From positions 1 to 64,000 of the forward strand of contig CAJJTG010000004.1 in NCBI GenBank assembly GCA_905194675.1: a stretch of 64,000 nt of DNA, written 5' to 3'. Shown in pieces: positions 22,283 to 30,449 of this stretch. The DNA is from an uncultured Collinsella sp. GTDB lineage: Bacteria; Actinomycetota; Coriobacteriia; Coriobacteriales; Coriobacteriaceae. Under the pieces are notes generated by a model. The model had not been told where the DNA came from and did no database searches. It saw nothing but the letters and a program-made list of their open reading frames with translations. Position numbers and translations under genes: made by a program. The stretch's first letter is position 1. The number at the start of each line of letters is the position of its first letter.

Positions 22283-22360
22283 TATCTGTGGGGCAAAGTG
22301 GCTACACTACAATCCGTTTGAGCAATAGATATATAGGTAGTACCGTGGGGGCGGATATAG

Positions 22361-23515
22361 ATGGTTGAGTGGATTGTTCGTCGTGCGCAGGGCGACCGTG
22401 CGCGCGTGGGCACGTTGACGGGCGTGGTGTGTATTCTCGCCAATGTTGCGCTTTGTGCTGCGAAGGGCGTAATTGGCGTGCTGTCGGGATCGGTTTCGAT
22501 CGTGGCGGATGCCATGAACAACCTGTCCGATGCCAGCTCGAATATCGTGAGCGTGCTGGGCTTTAGGCTGGCGAGCAAGCCGGCCGACCCCGAGCATCCT
22601 TACGGACATGGCCGCTACGAGTATCTCTCGGGTCTGGTTGTGGCGGCGCTCGTGCTGCTTATTGGCATCGAACTGGTGAAGTCCTCGGTTGAGCGTATCG
22701 TCAACCCGGAACCTGTCGAGTTTTCGCTTGCCCTGGTGGCAGTTCTAGTGCTTTCGATGGTCGTAAAGCTGTGGATGGCGGCCCTCAACCAAAAGCTCGG
22801 TGACCGCATTGAGTCCGAGACGTTGCGTGCGACCGCTCAGGATTCCAAAAACGATGTCCTTGCCACAGGCGCCGTGTTAGCGTGCGCAATTGTTTCGCAG
22901 GTGACGCGCATCAATCTTGATGCTTGGGTCGGCCTTGCCGTTGGCGCCTATATCGGCTGGAGTGGTTTTGAGCTCATCCAGGATACGGTGAGCCCGCTTT
23001 TGGGCCAGGCGCCCGATCCCAAGCTGGTCAAACATATCCGAGACAAGATCATGAGCTACCCCGGCGTTTTGGGCGTCCACGACCTTATGGTTCACGATTA
23101 TGGTCCGGGCAGGAAGTTTGCAAGTGCGCACGCCGAGATGGCGGCCGAGGCCAGCCCACTGGAAAGCCACGACACGCTCGATAACATCGAGCAGTCGTTT
23201 AGGGACGAGGACGGCATGATCGTCACGCTCCATTACGATCCCATCGTGACCGATGACCCCAAGCTGGCGAGCATGCGCCTGCGCATCAACGCAATGGCCC
23301 AGGAGATTGATAGCCGCCTTTCGATTCACGATCTGCGTTGCGTGCCGGGCCCTACGCACACCAACGTGATCTTTGACTGCGTGCGACCCTCGGATTTGGC
23401 GATGAACGCCGAGGACCTAAAGCGCGCGTTGGCGAAACGTGTCGAATCCGAATATCCCAAGTCGATTGCCAAGATCACGATCGACGAAGACTACGTAGGC
23501 CATACCCACGAGTAG
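22361..23515 (+). CDS. Cation diffusion facilitator family transporter
   Basis: 384 aa. Six membrane spans are expected in residues 1-215, with a cytoplasmic dimerisation domain after. GSVSIVADAMNNLSDASSN and the conserved HPYGHGRYEY mark the family. The transport-site positions read D/N in the second helix and D/D in the fifth (AQDSKNDV), without the histidine of zinc transporters, which points toward manganese or iron rather than zinc export. The C-terminal domain is about 100 residues longer than in minimal members. A terminator lies just upstream, so it has its own promoter. Confidence 0.88.
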   Translation: MVEWIVRRAQGDRARVGTLTGVVCILANVALCAAKGVIGVLSGSVSIVADAMNNLSDASSNIVSVLGFRLASKPADPEHPYGHGRYEYLSGLVVAALVLLIGIELVKSSVERIVNPEPVEFSLALVAVLVLSMVVKLWMAALNQKLGDRIESETLRATAQDSKNDVLATGAVLACAIVSQVTRINLDAWVGLAVGAYIGWSGFELIQDTVSPLLGQAPDPKLVKHIRDKIMSYPGVLGVHDLMVHDYGPGRKFASAHAEMAAEASPLESHDTLDNIEQSFRDEDGMIVTLHYDPIVTDDPKLASMRLRINAMAQEIDSRLSIHDLRCVPGPTHTNVIFDCVRPSDLAMNAEDLKRALAKRVESEYPKSIAKITIDEDYVGHTHE

Positions 23516-23554
23516 GGCTGCGCCGGTAGAGCAAGTTATACAGAAGGGGAGAGC

Positions 23555-24175
23555 ATGAAGCGTCTATATCTACTCCGCCACGGTCAGACAGAATTCAACG
23601 TTAAAAAGCTGGTCCAGGGCCGCTGCGATTCTCCGTTGACCGACCTGGGCCGCAAACAAGCGGGAAAGGCAGCCGCATGGCTCAAGGACCACGGCGTCGT
23701 TCCAGACAAAGTGGTCTCTTCGCCCTTAGGCCGAGCCATGGACACGGCAAGTCTCGTCGCAACCGAACTCCTCGGCCCGGATGCAGCAGTCGAGCCCTGC
23801 GAAGGCATCATCGAACGCAGCTACGGCACCTTCGAAGAAGGCCCCCACGACGCCCTGCCCACCGACGTCTGGGATCCAGGCGAGGACTTGGTCCCCTTTG
23901 GAGGAGAAGGAAGTCATGCCCTGCAAGAGCGCATGGTAGACACCCTCACCAATCTCATGGGCGCTGAGGGCATCGAAACCCTCCTAGCAGTAAGCCACGG
24001 AAGCGCCAGCCGCCAATTCATCAAGGCCGCAGCCCCAGAGGGCTTCGAGCTCCCAGCAAAACTCCCCAACTGCGCCATCATGATTTTCGATTTTGATGAT
24101 GCGCGAGAAGAGGACGATGCGCCCCAATGCAAGTTCACCTTGCAGCAAATTGTGGACCCCCAACAAAGTCATTAG
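23555..24175 (+). CDS. Histidine phosphatase family protein (phosphoglycerate mutase-like)
   Basis: 206 aa. The phosphohistidine motif LLRHGQTEFN, the arginine of SSPLGRAMDTA, and the second catalytic His in AVSHGSASRQF are present. Small size and the lack of the mutase-specific insert favour a broad phosphatase over glycolytic GpmA. Codon choice in the second half (more CTA, CCA, AGC) differs from the neighbours. Starts 39 nt after the CDF gene with GGGGAGAGC as RBS. Confidence 0.88.
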   Translation: MKRLYLLRHGQTEFNVKKLVQGRCDSPLTDLGRKQAGKAAAWLKDHGVVPDKVVSSPLGRAMDTASLVATELLGPDAAVEPCEGIIERSYGTFEEGPHDALPTDVWDPGEDLVPFGGEGSHALQERMVDTLTNLMGAEGIETLLAVSHGSASRQFIKAAAPEGFELPAKLPNCAIMIFDFDDAREEDDAPQCKFTLQQIVDPQQSH

Positions 24176-24210
24176 CCTGAACGAGCAGAGTTAAGCAGAC
24201 ATCAACGTGG

Positions 24211-24375
24211 CGTTCCCAGTGTGCGGCGGAGGGGGCGGGCCTGAGACATATTAAGGTTGTCGCGAGTTCCGCACGAACAGGAGAGCACTTAATGTGCTCT
24301 CCGTCGTGAGCAGGACTGTAGAGCAGCAACCTTAATATGTCTCAGGCCCGCCCCCTCCGCCGCACACTGGGAACG
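24211..24375. repeat. Palindrome-nested 69-nt core element, copy B
   Basis: Perfectly complementary 48-nt arms (24211-24258 and 24328-24375) enclose 69 nt (24259-24327). The core matches the core at 6988-7056 at 63 of 69 positions, while the arms share no sequence with copy A. Among the six differences, core positions 25 and 41 change together (A-T in copy A, G-C in copy B) and keep the inner hairpin paired (GGAGAGCAC / GTGCTCTCC). Positions 20 and 48 also change from A/T to C/G. It sits between the histidine phosphatase gene and the rplC leader. Confidence 0.92.
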
Positions 24376-24426
24376 TGCCACGCACTTTACCTGCGTAAAC
24401 AATGTGAGTGAAATATGAATCTCGAT

Positions 24427-24451
24427 GGATACGCCCGCAGCCGTGTATACT
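24427..24451 (+). promoter_or_regulatory. rplC operon leader motif and likely -10 element
   Basis: GGATACGCCCG (24427-24437) is copy 2 of the shared ribosomal-operon motif. It is followed by TATACT (24446-24451), a good -10 hexamer without a convincing -35. Transcription would start about 175 nt before rplC. Confidence 0.5.
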
Positions 24452-24562
24452 AAACAGCTGTGTGTAACCAGGGGAGTATTCTGGCTGGACAAAATGCCTG
24501 CTTAATAGGGTTGTCAGGTAGTCCGGACGCAATACAAGGCTGGGGAGCACGTCGTGTAAGTA

Positions 24563-24614
24563 GTGGTCCTCTAGGGGCGTACGCTCGGTGGCGTACGCAT
24601 TGTCCCAAGACCAC
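24563..24614 (+). promoter_or_regulatory. Structured mRNA leader of rplC
   Basis: GTGGTC (24563-24568) pairs with GACCAC (24609-24614) around an inner stem GCGTACGC / GCGTACGC (24577-24584, 24591-24598). The stem-loop ends 20 nt before the start codon, a position typical for autogenous ribosomal-protein control. I do not recognise it as a described L3 or L4 leader. Confidence 0.5.
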
Positions 24615-24634
24615 GCGAGAGTTGGGATCATATC

Positions 24635-25255
24635 TTGATCAGCATGATTCTCGGCCGCAAGATTGGCATGACCCAGGTTTGGGACGAGGACGATAACGTC
24701 GTTCCCGTCACGGTCATCCAGGCTGGCCCCTGCGCTGTCTCGCAGGTTAAAACTCAGGCAACCGACGGCTATGACGCCGTCCAGATCGGTTTCGGCGACA
24801 TCAAGGCCAAGAACGTGAACAAGCCCATGGCTGGTCACTTCGCCAAGGCTGGCGTCGAGCCTGTCCGCTTCCTTCGTGAGGTCCGCGTCGAGAACGGCGA
24901 GGAGCACAAGGTCGGCGAGGTCGTCACCGTCGCTGATTTCGCTGATGTCGAGAAGGTCGACGTCATCGGTACCTCCAAGGGTAAGGGCTTCCAGGGTCGC
25001 ATCAAGCGCTGGGGTCAGCGCCGCGGTCCTATGACGCATGGTTCTCACTTCCAGCGTCACCCCGGTTCTATCGGTCAGTGCGCCTATCCTGCGCGCGTCC
25101 TCAAGGGCGTAAAGATGGCCGGTCACATGGGTAACGAGCGCGTTACCGTCAAGAACCTTTCCGTTGTCCGCATCGATGCCGAGCAGAACCTCATCTTGGT
25201 CAAGGGCGCTGTCCCGGGTGCCAAGAATGGTCTCGTCGCCATCCGTATGGCCTAA
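24635..25255 (+). CDS. rplC: 50S ribosomal protein L3
   Basis: 206 aa. LGRKIGMTQVWDEDDNVVPVTVIQ opens the protein and GSHFQRHPGSIGQCAYPARVLKG contains the loop that reaches the peptidyl transferase centre, including the methylatable Gln of EF-type L3. It starts at TTG 24635 (ATG 24644 is in frame but would shorten the conserved N-terminus). First gene of this part of the S10 cluster because rpsJ has been separated. Confidence 0.97.
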   Translation: MISMILGRKIGMTQVWDEDDNVVPVTVIQAGPCAVSQVKTQATDGYDAVQIGFGDIKAKNVNKPMAGHFAKAGVEPVRFLREVRVENGEEHKVGEVVTVADFADVEKVDVIGTSKGKGFQGRIKRWGQRRGPMTHGSHFQRHPGSIGQCAYPARVLKGVKMAGHMGNERVTVKNLSVVRIDAEQNLILVKGAVPGAKNGLVAIRMA

Positions 25256-25301
25256 GGGCCCAGCCCATTTAGCCCAGCGTCATACCAAGGAGAACACTTA
25301 A

Positions 25302-25928
25302 ATGGCAAAGTTTGAAGTAAAGAACAGCGAGGGCAAGAAGGTCGCCGAGGCCGAGCTCGCCGCTGAGGTGTACGGCATCGAGCCGAACATCCACGTTATG
25401 CACCACATCGTCAAGTGCCAGATGGCCTCTTGGCGTCAGGGCACCCAGTCTGCTAAGGGTCGCTCTGAGGTTTCCGGTGGCGGCAAGAAGCCTTGGCGTC
25501 AGAAGGGCACCGGCCGTGCCCGCCAGGGTTCCATCCGTGCTGCCCAGTGGCGTCACGGTGGCGTTGTCTTCGCCCCCAAGCCCCGTTCCTACGCTAAGCG
25601 TATGAACAACAAGGAGGTCAAGCTGGCTATGCGCTCCGCGCTGTCCGCCAAGCTGGCCGATGGCGAGCTCGTGCTCGTCGACGACTACGGCTTCGAGAAG
25701 CCTTCCACCAAGGCTGCCGTCGCCATGCTCAAGGCTCTCGGCCTTGAGGGCAAGCGTCTGACCATCATCGTTCGCGATGAGGACGTCAACGCCTACCTGT
25801 CGTTCCGCAACATTCCCAAGACGTTCATCATCACCGCTGACGAGGCCAACACCTACGATCTCGTCAACAACAACGCTGTGCTGATGCCCGCCGACATCGC
25901 CGCTCACTTCGGGGAGGTGCTTGCATAA
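25302..25928 (+). CDS. rplD: 50S ribosomal protein L4
   Basis: 208 aa. The exit-tunnel loop sequence SGGGKKPWRQKGTGRARQGSIR-type region is intact (about residues 60-85). In enterobacteria L4 represses the S10 operon; whether it does so here is unknown. AAGGAGAACACTTAA precedes ATG 25302. Ends directly against rplW. Confidence 0.97.
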   Translation: MAKFEVKNSEGKKVAEAELAAEVYGIEPNIHVMHHIVKCQMASWRQGTQSAKGRSEVSGGGKKPWRQKGTGRARQGSIRAAQWRHGGVVFAPKPRSYAKRMNNKEVKLAMRSALSAKLADGELVLVDDYGFEKPSTKAAVAMLKALGLEGKRLTIIVRDEDVNAYLSFRNIPKTFIITADEANTYDLVNNNAVLMPADIAAHFGEVLA

Positions 25929-26216
25929 ATGACCGCCCACGAGATCATCATCCGTCCGATCGTGTCCGAGCGTTCCTTCTCCGGCATGGAGCAGAACAAG
26001 TACACGTTCGAGGTCGCCAAGGATGCTAACAAGTATCAGATCAAGGACGCTGTCGAGGAGATCTTCGGCGTCAAGGTCGTTCGCGTGAACACCCTGACGG
26101 TCAAGCCCAAGACCAAGCGCGTGCGCTATGTCGCCGGCAAGACCCGTTCTTGGAAGAAGGCCATCGTCACGCTGGCCGAGGGCGACACCATCGAGGTCTT
26201 TGGCAACCAGGCCTAA
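25929..26216 (+). CDS. rplW: 50S ribosomal protein L23
   Basis: 95 aa. IIIRPIVSERSF and the KYTFEVAKDANKYQIKDAVEEIFGVKV stretch are typical. L23 lies at the tunnel exit and docks trigger factor and SRP. Its ATG immediately follows the rplD stop. The usual continuation into rplB is broken by 179 nt holding a hairpin. Confidence 0.97.
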   Translation: MTAHEIIIRPIVSERSFSGMEQNKYTFEVAKDANKYQIKDAVEEIFGVKVVRVNTLTVKPKTKRVRYVAGKTRSWKKAIVTLAEGDTIEVFGNQA

Positions 26217-26235
26217 GACTCGCTGCTGTTGAGTG

Positions 26236-26270
26236 AGCTCATGCCTCCCAAATAGGGGAGGCGGGAGCTC
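26236..26270 (+). terminator. Hairpin between rplW and rplB
   Basis: GAGCTC and GCCTCCC arms pair with GGGAGGC and GAGCTC around AAATAG. There is no clean U-tract (AAGGTTTTGG follows). It may attenuate read-through from rplCDW into rplB. Confidence 0.6.
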
Positions 26271-26291
26271 AAGGTTTTGGGCGTATAAAAT

Positions 26292-26315
26292 GGACACGCC
26301 CGGAACCGTGTATAC
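26292..26315 (+). promoter_or_regulatory. Leader motif shared by ribosomal protein operons, copy 3
   Basis: GGACACGCCCGG followed by AACCGTGTATACG, very close to copy 2 upstream of rplC. Lies 104 nt before rplB, just after the rplW hairpin, suggesting a second start point for the rplB group. Confidence 0.5.
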
Positions 26316-26395
26316 GTCCGGTGTCATCGCACCCGAGGCAGAACCTCGAATCCCTGTCTGCGATGGCTAACGGATTCCTATTGAAAGGGATTGTA

Positions 26396-27226
26396 ATGGC
26401 TGTAAAGCACCTTAAGCCGACCTCCGCTGGTAGGCGTTGGCAGACGATCTCCGACTTCTCCGAGATCACCTGCACCAAGCCCGAGAAGTCTCTTCTCGAG
26501 CCCCTGCCCAAGAAGGCCGGTCGTAACAACAACGGCCGCATCACCACCCGCCACCAGGGCGGCGGCGTGAAGCGTCGTTACCGCGTGATCGACTTCAAGC
26601 GCAACAAGGACGGCGTGCCCGCCAAGGTTGCCACGATCGAGTACGATCCGAACCGTTCCGCTCGCATCGCTCTGCTGCACTACGCTGACGGTGAGAAGCG
26701 CTACATCCTGGCCCCCAAGGGCCTCGAGGTCGGTCAGACCGTCATGTCCGGTTCTGACGCCGACATCAAGCCGGGCAACGCTCTGCCCCTCGCCGACATC
26801 CCCGTGGGTACGCTTATCCACGCCGTCGAGTTCCAGCCGGGCAAGGGCGCTGCTATCGCCCGTTCCGCCGGTAACTCCTGCCAGCTGATGGGTAAGGAGG
26901 GCAAGTACGCTATCGTCCGTATGCCTTCCTCCGAGATGCGCCGCATCCTCGTTACCTGCCGCGCCACCGTCGGTGAGGTCGGCAACGCCGATCACGCCAA
27001 CATCGTCATCGGCAAGGCCGGCCGTAAGCGTCACATGAACGTGCGCCCGACCGTCCGCGGTACCGTCATGAACCCTGTCGACCACCCGCACGGCGGTGGC
27101 GAGGGCAAGAACCACACCTCTGGTCGTCCCTCTGTTACCCCCTGGGGTAAGCCGACGAAGGGCCTTCGTACGCGCAAGAAGAAGAAGGTCTCGAACCAGC
27201 ACATCATTCGTCGCCGTAAGAAGTAA
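26396..27226 (+). CDS. rplB: 50S ribosomal protein L2
   Basis: 276 aa, normal length from ATG 26396 (GAAAGGGATTGTA upstream). TPWGKPTKGLRTRKKKK and the peptidyl-transferase-associated MNPVDHPHGGGEGK with its invariant His are present. An in-frame extension to 26321 would add 25 unconserved residues and is rejected. Confidence 0.97.
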   Translation: MAVKHLKPTSAGRRWQTISDFSEITCTKPEKSLLEPLPKKAGRNNNGRITTRHQGGGVKRRYRVIDFKRNKDGVPAKVATIEYDPNRSARIALLHYADGEKRYILAPKGLEVGQTVMSGSDADIKPGNALPLADIPVGTLIHAVEFQPGKGAAIARSAGNSCQLMGKEGKYAIVRMPSSEMRRILVTCRATVGEVGNADHANIVIGKAGRKRHMNVRPTVRGTVMNPVDHPHGGGEGKNHTSGRPSVTPWGKPTKGLRTRKKKKVSNQHIIRRRKK

Positions 27227-27258
27227 TTTCGGATACCGAGTTTTAGGAGAAAGCACTT

Positions 27259-27519
27259 ATGAGCAGAAGTCTCAAAAAGGGCCCGTTCGTGGAGACTCGC
27301 CTTCTCTCGCGTATCACCGCGATGAACGAGGCTGGCAAGAAGGACGTCGTGAAGACCTGGTCCCGCGCGTCCACCATCTTCCCCGAGATGGTTGGTCACA
27401 CCATCGCCGTCCACGACGGCCGCAAGCATGTGCCCGTGTATGTTACCGAGTCCATGGTTGGTCACAAGCTCGGCGAGTTCGCGCCGACTCGTACGTTCCG
27501 TGGCCACAAGGCCAAATAG
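27259..27519 (+). CDS. rpsS: 30S ribosomal protein S19
   Basis: 86 aa. SRSLKKGPFVETRLL and the C-terminal HKLGEFAPTRTFRGHKAK define S19, which complexes with S13 in the 30S head. RBS TAGGAGAAAGCACTT. Confidence 0.97.
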   Translation: MSRSLKKGPFVETRLLSRITAMNEAGKKDVVKTWSRASTIFPEMVGHTIAVHDGRKHVPVYVTESMVGHKLGEFAPTRTFRGHKAK

Positions 27520-27533
27520 GGGGTTAACCGTAA

Positions 27534-27905
27534 ATGGCAACTAAGTCTATTGAAACTGAGGCCACCGAGGTTCGCGCCGTCGCTAAGTACGTGCGTGTTT
27601 CCCCCAGCAAGGCCCGCCTGGTGGTCGATCTGATCCGCCGCAAGCCTGTCGCTCAGGCCTTCGACATCCTCCACTTCTGCGACCGCGCCGTCGCCGTGGA
27701 TGTCGAGAAGGTTCTCCGTTCCGCCGTTGCGAACGCCGAGAACAACAACGGTCTGCGTGCCGACAACCTGGTTGTCGCCGCTGCCTATGTTGACGAGGGT
27801 CCGACGCTTAAGCGCATCCGTCCCCGCGCCAAGGGTTCCGCTTCTCGCATTCTGAAGCGTACTTCCCACATCACCGTCGTCGTTGCTCCTCGAAAGGAGG
27901 CGTAA
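27534..27905 (+). CDS. rplV: 50S ribosomal protein L22
   Basis: 123 aa. VRVSPSKARLVVDLIRRKPV and the tunnel beta-hairpin PTLKRIRPRAKGSASRILKRTSHI are present. The hairpin shows no insertion or deletion of the type linked to macrolide resistance. Short gap of 14 nt after rpsS. Confidence 0.97.
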   Translation: MATKSIETEATEVRAVAKYVRVSPSKARLVVDLIRRKPVAQAFDILHFCDRAVAVDVEKVLRSAVANAENNNGLRADNLVVAAAYVDEGPTLKRIRPRAKGSASRILKRTSHITVVVAPRKEA

Positions 27906-27911
27906 AGCTGT

Positions 27912-28622
27912 ATGGGTCAGAAAGTCTACCCCACCGGCTTCCGTCTTGGCATCACCGAGAACTGGCGCTCCCGCTGGTTCGCAGAGAAGGATTACGCTAA
28001 GACCCTCGGTAACGATCTCGAGATCCGCAAGTACCTCGAGAAGCGTCTTTCCCGCGCAGCTGTCTCCCGCGTCGAGATCGAGCGCGCTGGCGACAAGGTG
28101 AAGGTCATCATCCTCACCGCTCGCCCCGGCGTTGTCATCGGTAAGAAGGGTGCCGAGATCGATACCCTCCGCACCGAGCTCGAGAAGGTCGCTGGCGTCT
28201 CCAAGGGCCAGCTCTCCGTCGACGTTGTCGAGATCAAGCGCCCCGAGCTCGACGCCAACCTCGTTGCTCAGTCTATCGCCGAGCAGCTCGAGGGCCGCGT
28301 TGCCTTCCGTCGCGCTATGCGCAAGGCTGTCCAGTCCGCCCGCAAGGCCGGCGCTAAGGGTATCCGTATCCAGTGCTCCGGTCGTCTCGGCGGTGCCGAG
28401 ATGGGCCGTCGTGAGTGGTACCGCGAGGGTCGCGTGCCTCTGCACACCCTCCGTGCCAAGATCGACTATGGCACGGCTGTCGCCAGCACCACCATGGGCG
28501 CTTGCGGCGTGAAGGTCTGGATCTACCTGGGCGAGAAGCTCCCGGGCCAGCCTGTTCCCAACCCTGCACTCGAGGGCTCTTCCCGTCCTCGTCGTCGTAA
28601 CTCCGAGAGGAGGGGTCAGTAG
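27912..28622 (+). CDS. rpsC: 30S ribosomal protein S3
   Basis: 236 aa. GQKVYPTGFRLGITENWRSRW opens the protein; the KH-domain GxxG loop appears in ITARPGVVIGKKGAEID. S3 forms the mRNA entry tunnel with S4 and S5. The stop overlaps the rplP start by one base. Confidence 0.97.
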   Translation: MGQKVYPTGFRLGITENWRSRWFAEKDYAKTLGNDLEIRKYLEKRLSRAAVSRVEIERAGDKVKVIILTARPGVVIGKKGAEIDTLRTELEKVAGVSKGQLSVDVVEIKRPELDANLVAQSIAEQLEGRVAFRRAMRKAVQSARKAGAKGIRIQCSGRLGGAEMGRREWYREGRVPLHTLRAKIDYGTAVASTTMGACGVKVWIYLGEKLPGQPVPNPALEGSSRPRRRNSERRGQ

Positions 28623-29125
28623 TGCTTGCCCCTAAGCGTATTCTTCACCGCAAGGTGCAGCGTGGCTCCATGAAGGGCCAGGCCAAGGGTAATACCGAGC
28701 TGCATTTCGGCGAGTTTGGTATCCAGGCTCTCGAGGCCCATTGGATCACCAACCGTCAGATCGAGGCCGCTCGTATTGCCATGACCCGCTACATGAAGCG
28801 TGGCGGTCGTGTCTACATCACGATCTTCCCCGATAAGCCCATCACCAAGAAGCCTGCCGAGACTCGCATGGGTTCTGGTAAGGGTAATCCCGAGGAGTGG
28901 GTGGCCGTCGTCAAGCCCGGCCGCATCATGTTCGAGGTCAAGGGCGTGCCCGAGGAGGTCGCTCGCGAGGCTCTGCGTCTTGCACAGCACAAGCTTCCCA
29001 TCAAGACCAAGATTGTTGCTGCCAAGAACGCTGAGCAGCGCATCGAGAAGGAGATGGCTGAGGAGGCCGCTCTCGAGGCCAAGTGGGCTGCTGAGGACGC
29101 CGCCGCCGCCAAGGAGGAGAACTAA
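28622..29125 (+). CDS. rplP: 50S ribosomal protein L16 with C-terminal extension
   Basis: 167 aa starting at GTG 28622. MLAPKRILHRKVQRGSMKG and FGIQALEAHWITNRQIEAARIAMTR are conserved. The protein is about 27 residues longer than usual: the tail after KIVAAKNAEQR is a Glu/Ala-rich helix. Starts on the last base of the rpsC stop, and its own stop overlaps the rpmC ATG. Confidence 0.97.
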   Translation: MLAPKRILHRKVQRGSMKGQAKGNTELHFGEFGIQALEAHWITNRQIEAARIAMTRYMKRGGRVYITIFPDKPITKKPAETRMGSGKGNPEEWVAVVKPGRIMFEVKGVPEEVAREALRLAQHKLPIKTKIVAAKNAEQRIEKEMAEEAALEAKWAAEDAAAAKEEN

Positions 29126-29340
29126 TGAAGCCCGCAGAGATTCGTGAGCTCTCGGACGCTCAGCTCGTTGAGAAGCTGAAGGAAATGCGCGCCGAGCTCT
29201 TTAACCTTCGTTTCCAGATGGCCACCAGCCAGCTGGACAACACCGCTCGCGTCAACACCGTGAAGAAGGACATCGCTCGCGTCCTCACGGAGCAGCGCGC
29301 CCGCGAGATCGCAGCGGAGAAGTCCGCTGTCGCCGAGTAG
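29125..29340 (+). CDS. rpmC: 50S ribosomal protein L29
   Basis: 71 aa, two-helix protein: AEIRELSDAQLVEKLKEMRAE and LRFQMATSQLDNTARV are typical. The ATG overlaps the rplP stop (TAATG), which couples translation. Confidence 0.96.
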   Translation: MKPAEIRELSDAQLVEKLKEMRAELFNLRFQMATSQLDNTARVNTVKKDIARVLTEQRAREIAAEKSAVAE

Positions 29341-29356
29341 GACCTAAGGAGAGAAC

Positions 29357-29617
29357 ATGACTGATTCGCGTAACTCGCGTAAGGTCCGTACGGGTGTCGT
29401 TACCTCCGTCTCCGGTGCCAAGACCATTGTTGTCACCATCACCGAGCGCAAGCGTCACCCCAAGTACGGCAAGATGATGACCAGCTCCAAGAAGCTGCAC
29501 GCTCACGACGAGGAGTGCACGGCTGGCGTGGGCGACACCGTCCGCGTTATGGAGACCCGTCCTATGTCCAAGATGAAGCGTTGGCGCCTCATCGAGGTCG
29601 TCGAGCGCGCTAAATAA
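29357..29617 (+). CDS. rpsQ: 30S ribosomal protein S17
   Basis: 86 aa. KVRTGVVTSVSGAKTIVVTI with ERKRHPKYGKMM and VRVMETRPMSKMKRWRLIEVV identify the OB-fold S17. Last gene of the rplB group; 118 nt of structured leader follow before rplN. Confidence 0.97.
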   Translation: MTDSRNSRKVRTGVVTSVSGAKTIVVTITERKRHPKYGKMMTSSKKLHAHDEECTAGVGDTVRVMETRPMSKMKRWRLIEVVERAK

Positions 29618-29652
29618 GCAGTCGCTCTTACGACTTGTACGTTTCCGAAGAT

Positions 29653-29700
29653 GTGCGTATGCCTGGCTTGCATACCACGGGCCGTATAAAGGCTGCGCAC
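29653..29700 (+). promoter_or_regulatory. Structured leader between rpsQ and rplN
   Basis: Outer stem GTGCG / CGCAC (29653-29657, 29696-29700) encloses GTATGC / GCATAC (29657-29662, 2970-75 of the same block) and a second arm. This is 36 nt upstream of rplN. It may be an autoregulatory site for an spc-operon protein or an RNase processing site. Confidence 0.4.
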
Positions 29701-29735
29701 CTCTCTTCGGTTCTTAGTTCGGAGGAACATCTACC

Positions 29736-30104
29736 ATGATTCAGATGCAAACCATGCTGAACGTCGCCGACAACTCCGGCGCTCGCAAGATTCGCTGCAT
29801 CAAGGTGCTTGGCGGTTCCAAGCGTCGTTATGCAGGCATCGGCGATGTGTTCATCGGTGCTGTCCAGGAGGCTACCCCTGGCGCCAACGTCAAGAAGAAG
29901 GACGTTGTCCGTTGCGTCGTCGTTCGCACCGTTAAGGAGATCCGCCGCAAGGATGGCTCCTACATTCGCTTTGATGAGAACGCATGCGTTGTCATCAACA
30001 ACGATGGTTCGCCCGTCGGCACCCGTATCTTCGGGCCCGTCGCTCGCGAGCTTCGTGACAAGAAGTACATGAAGATCGTCTCGCTCGCTCCCGAGACCCT
30101 GTAG
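29736..30104 (+). CDS. rplN: 50S ribosomal protein L14
   Basis: 122 aa. MIQMQTMLNVADNSGARKI, IGDVFIGAVQEATPGANVKK and the ELRDKKYMKIVSLAPE C-terminus are diagnostic. L14 forms an intersubunit bridge. First gene of the spc group. Confidence 0.97.
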   Translation: MIQMQTMLNVADNSGARKIRCIKVLGGSKRRYAGIGDVFIGAVQEATPGANVKKKDVVRCVVVRTVKEIRRKDGSYIRFDENACVVINNDGSPVGTRIFGPVARELRDKKYMKIVSLAPETL

Positions 30105-30117
30105 TTAGGGGAGATAT

Positions 30118-30423
30118 ATGTATATCAAGAAGGGCGATAAGGTCCAGGTTCTCTCTGGTAAGGATCGCGGCAAGCAGGGCGTTGTCCTGCGTGCTCTCCC
30201 CGCCGAGAACAAGGTCGTTGTCGAGGGCGTTTCGGTCGTCAAGAAGGCCGTCAAGCCCAACGCTGCCAACCAGCAGGGCGGCATCGTTTCGCAGGAGGCT
30301 CCCATCGACGCCTCCAACGTCAATCTCGTCTGCCCCGAGTGCGGTAAGGTTACCCGCGTCGGTCACGAGAAGGACGGCAAGAACAAGCTGCGCGTCTGCA
30401 AGAAGTGCGGCCACAAGTTCTAA
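30118..30423 (+). CDS. rplX: 50S ribosomal protein L24 with zinc-ribbon C-terminus
   Basis: 101 aa. The KOW motif is in KKGDKVQVLSGKDRGKQGVVL. The C-terminal half has CPECGKVTRVG and CKKCGHKF, four cysteines in a ribbon arrangement that many L24 proteins retain. ATG 30118 after GGGGAGATAT. The spc operon would continue with rplE, rpsN and rpsH; instead a terminator follows. Confidence 0.97.
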   Translation: MYIKKGDKVQVLSGKDRGKQGVVLRALPAENKVVVEGVSVVKKAVKPNAANQQGGIVSQEAPIDASNVNLVCPECGKVTRVGHEKDGKNKLRVCKKCGHKF

Positions 30424-30449
30424 GCTGCCCGCAACATCAAGTTGCTAGC

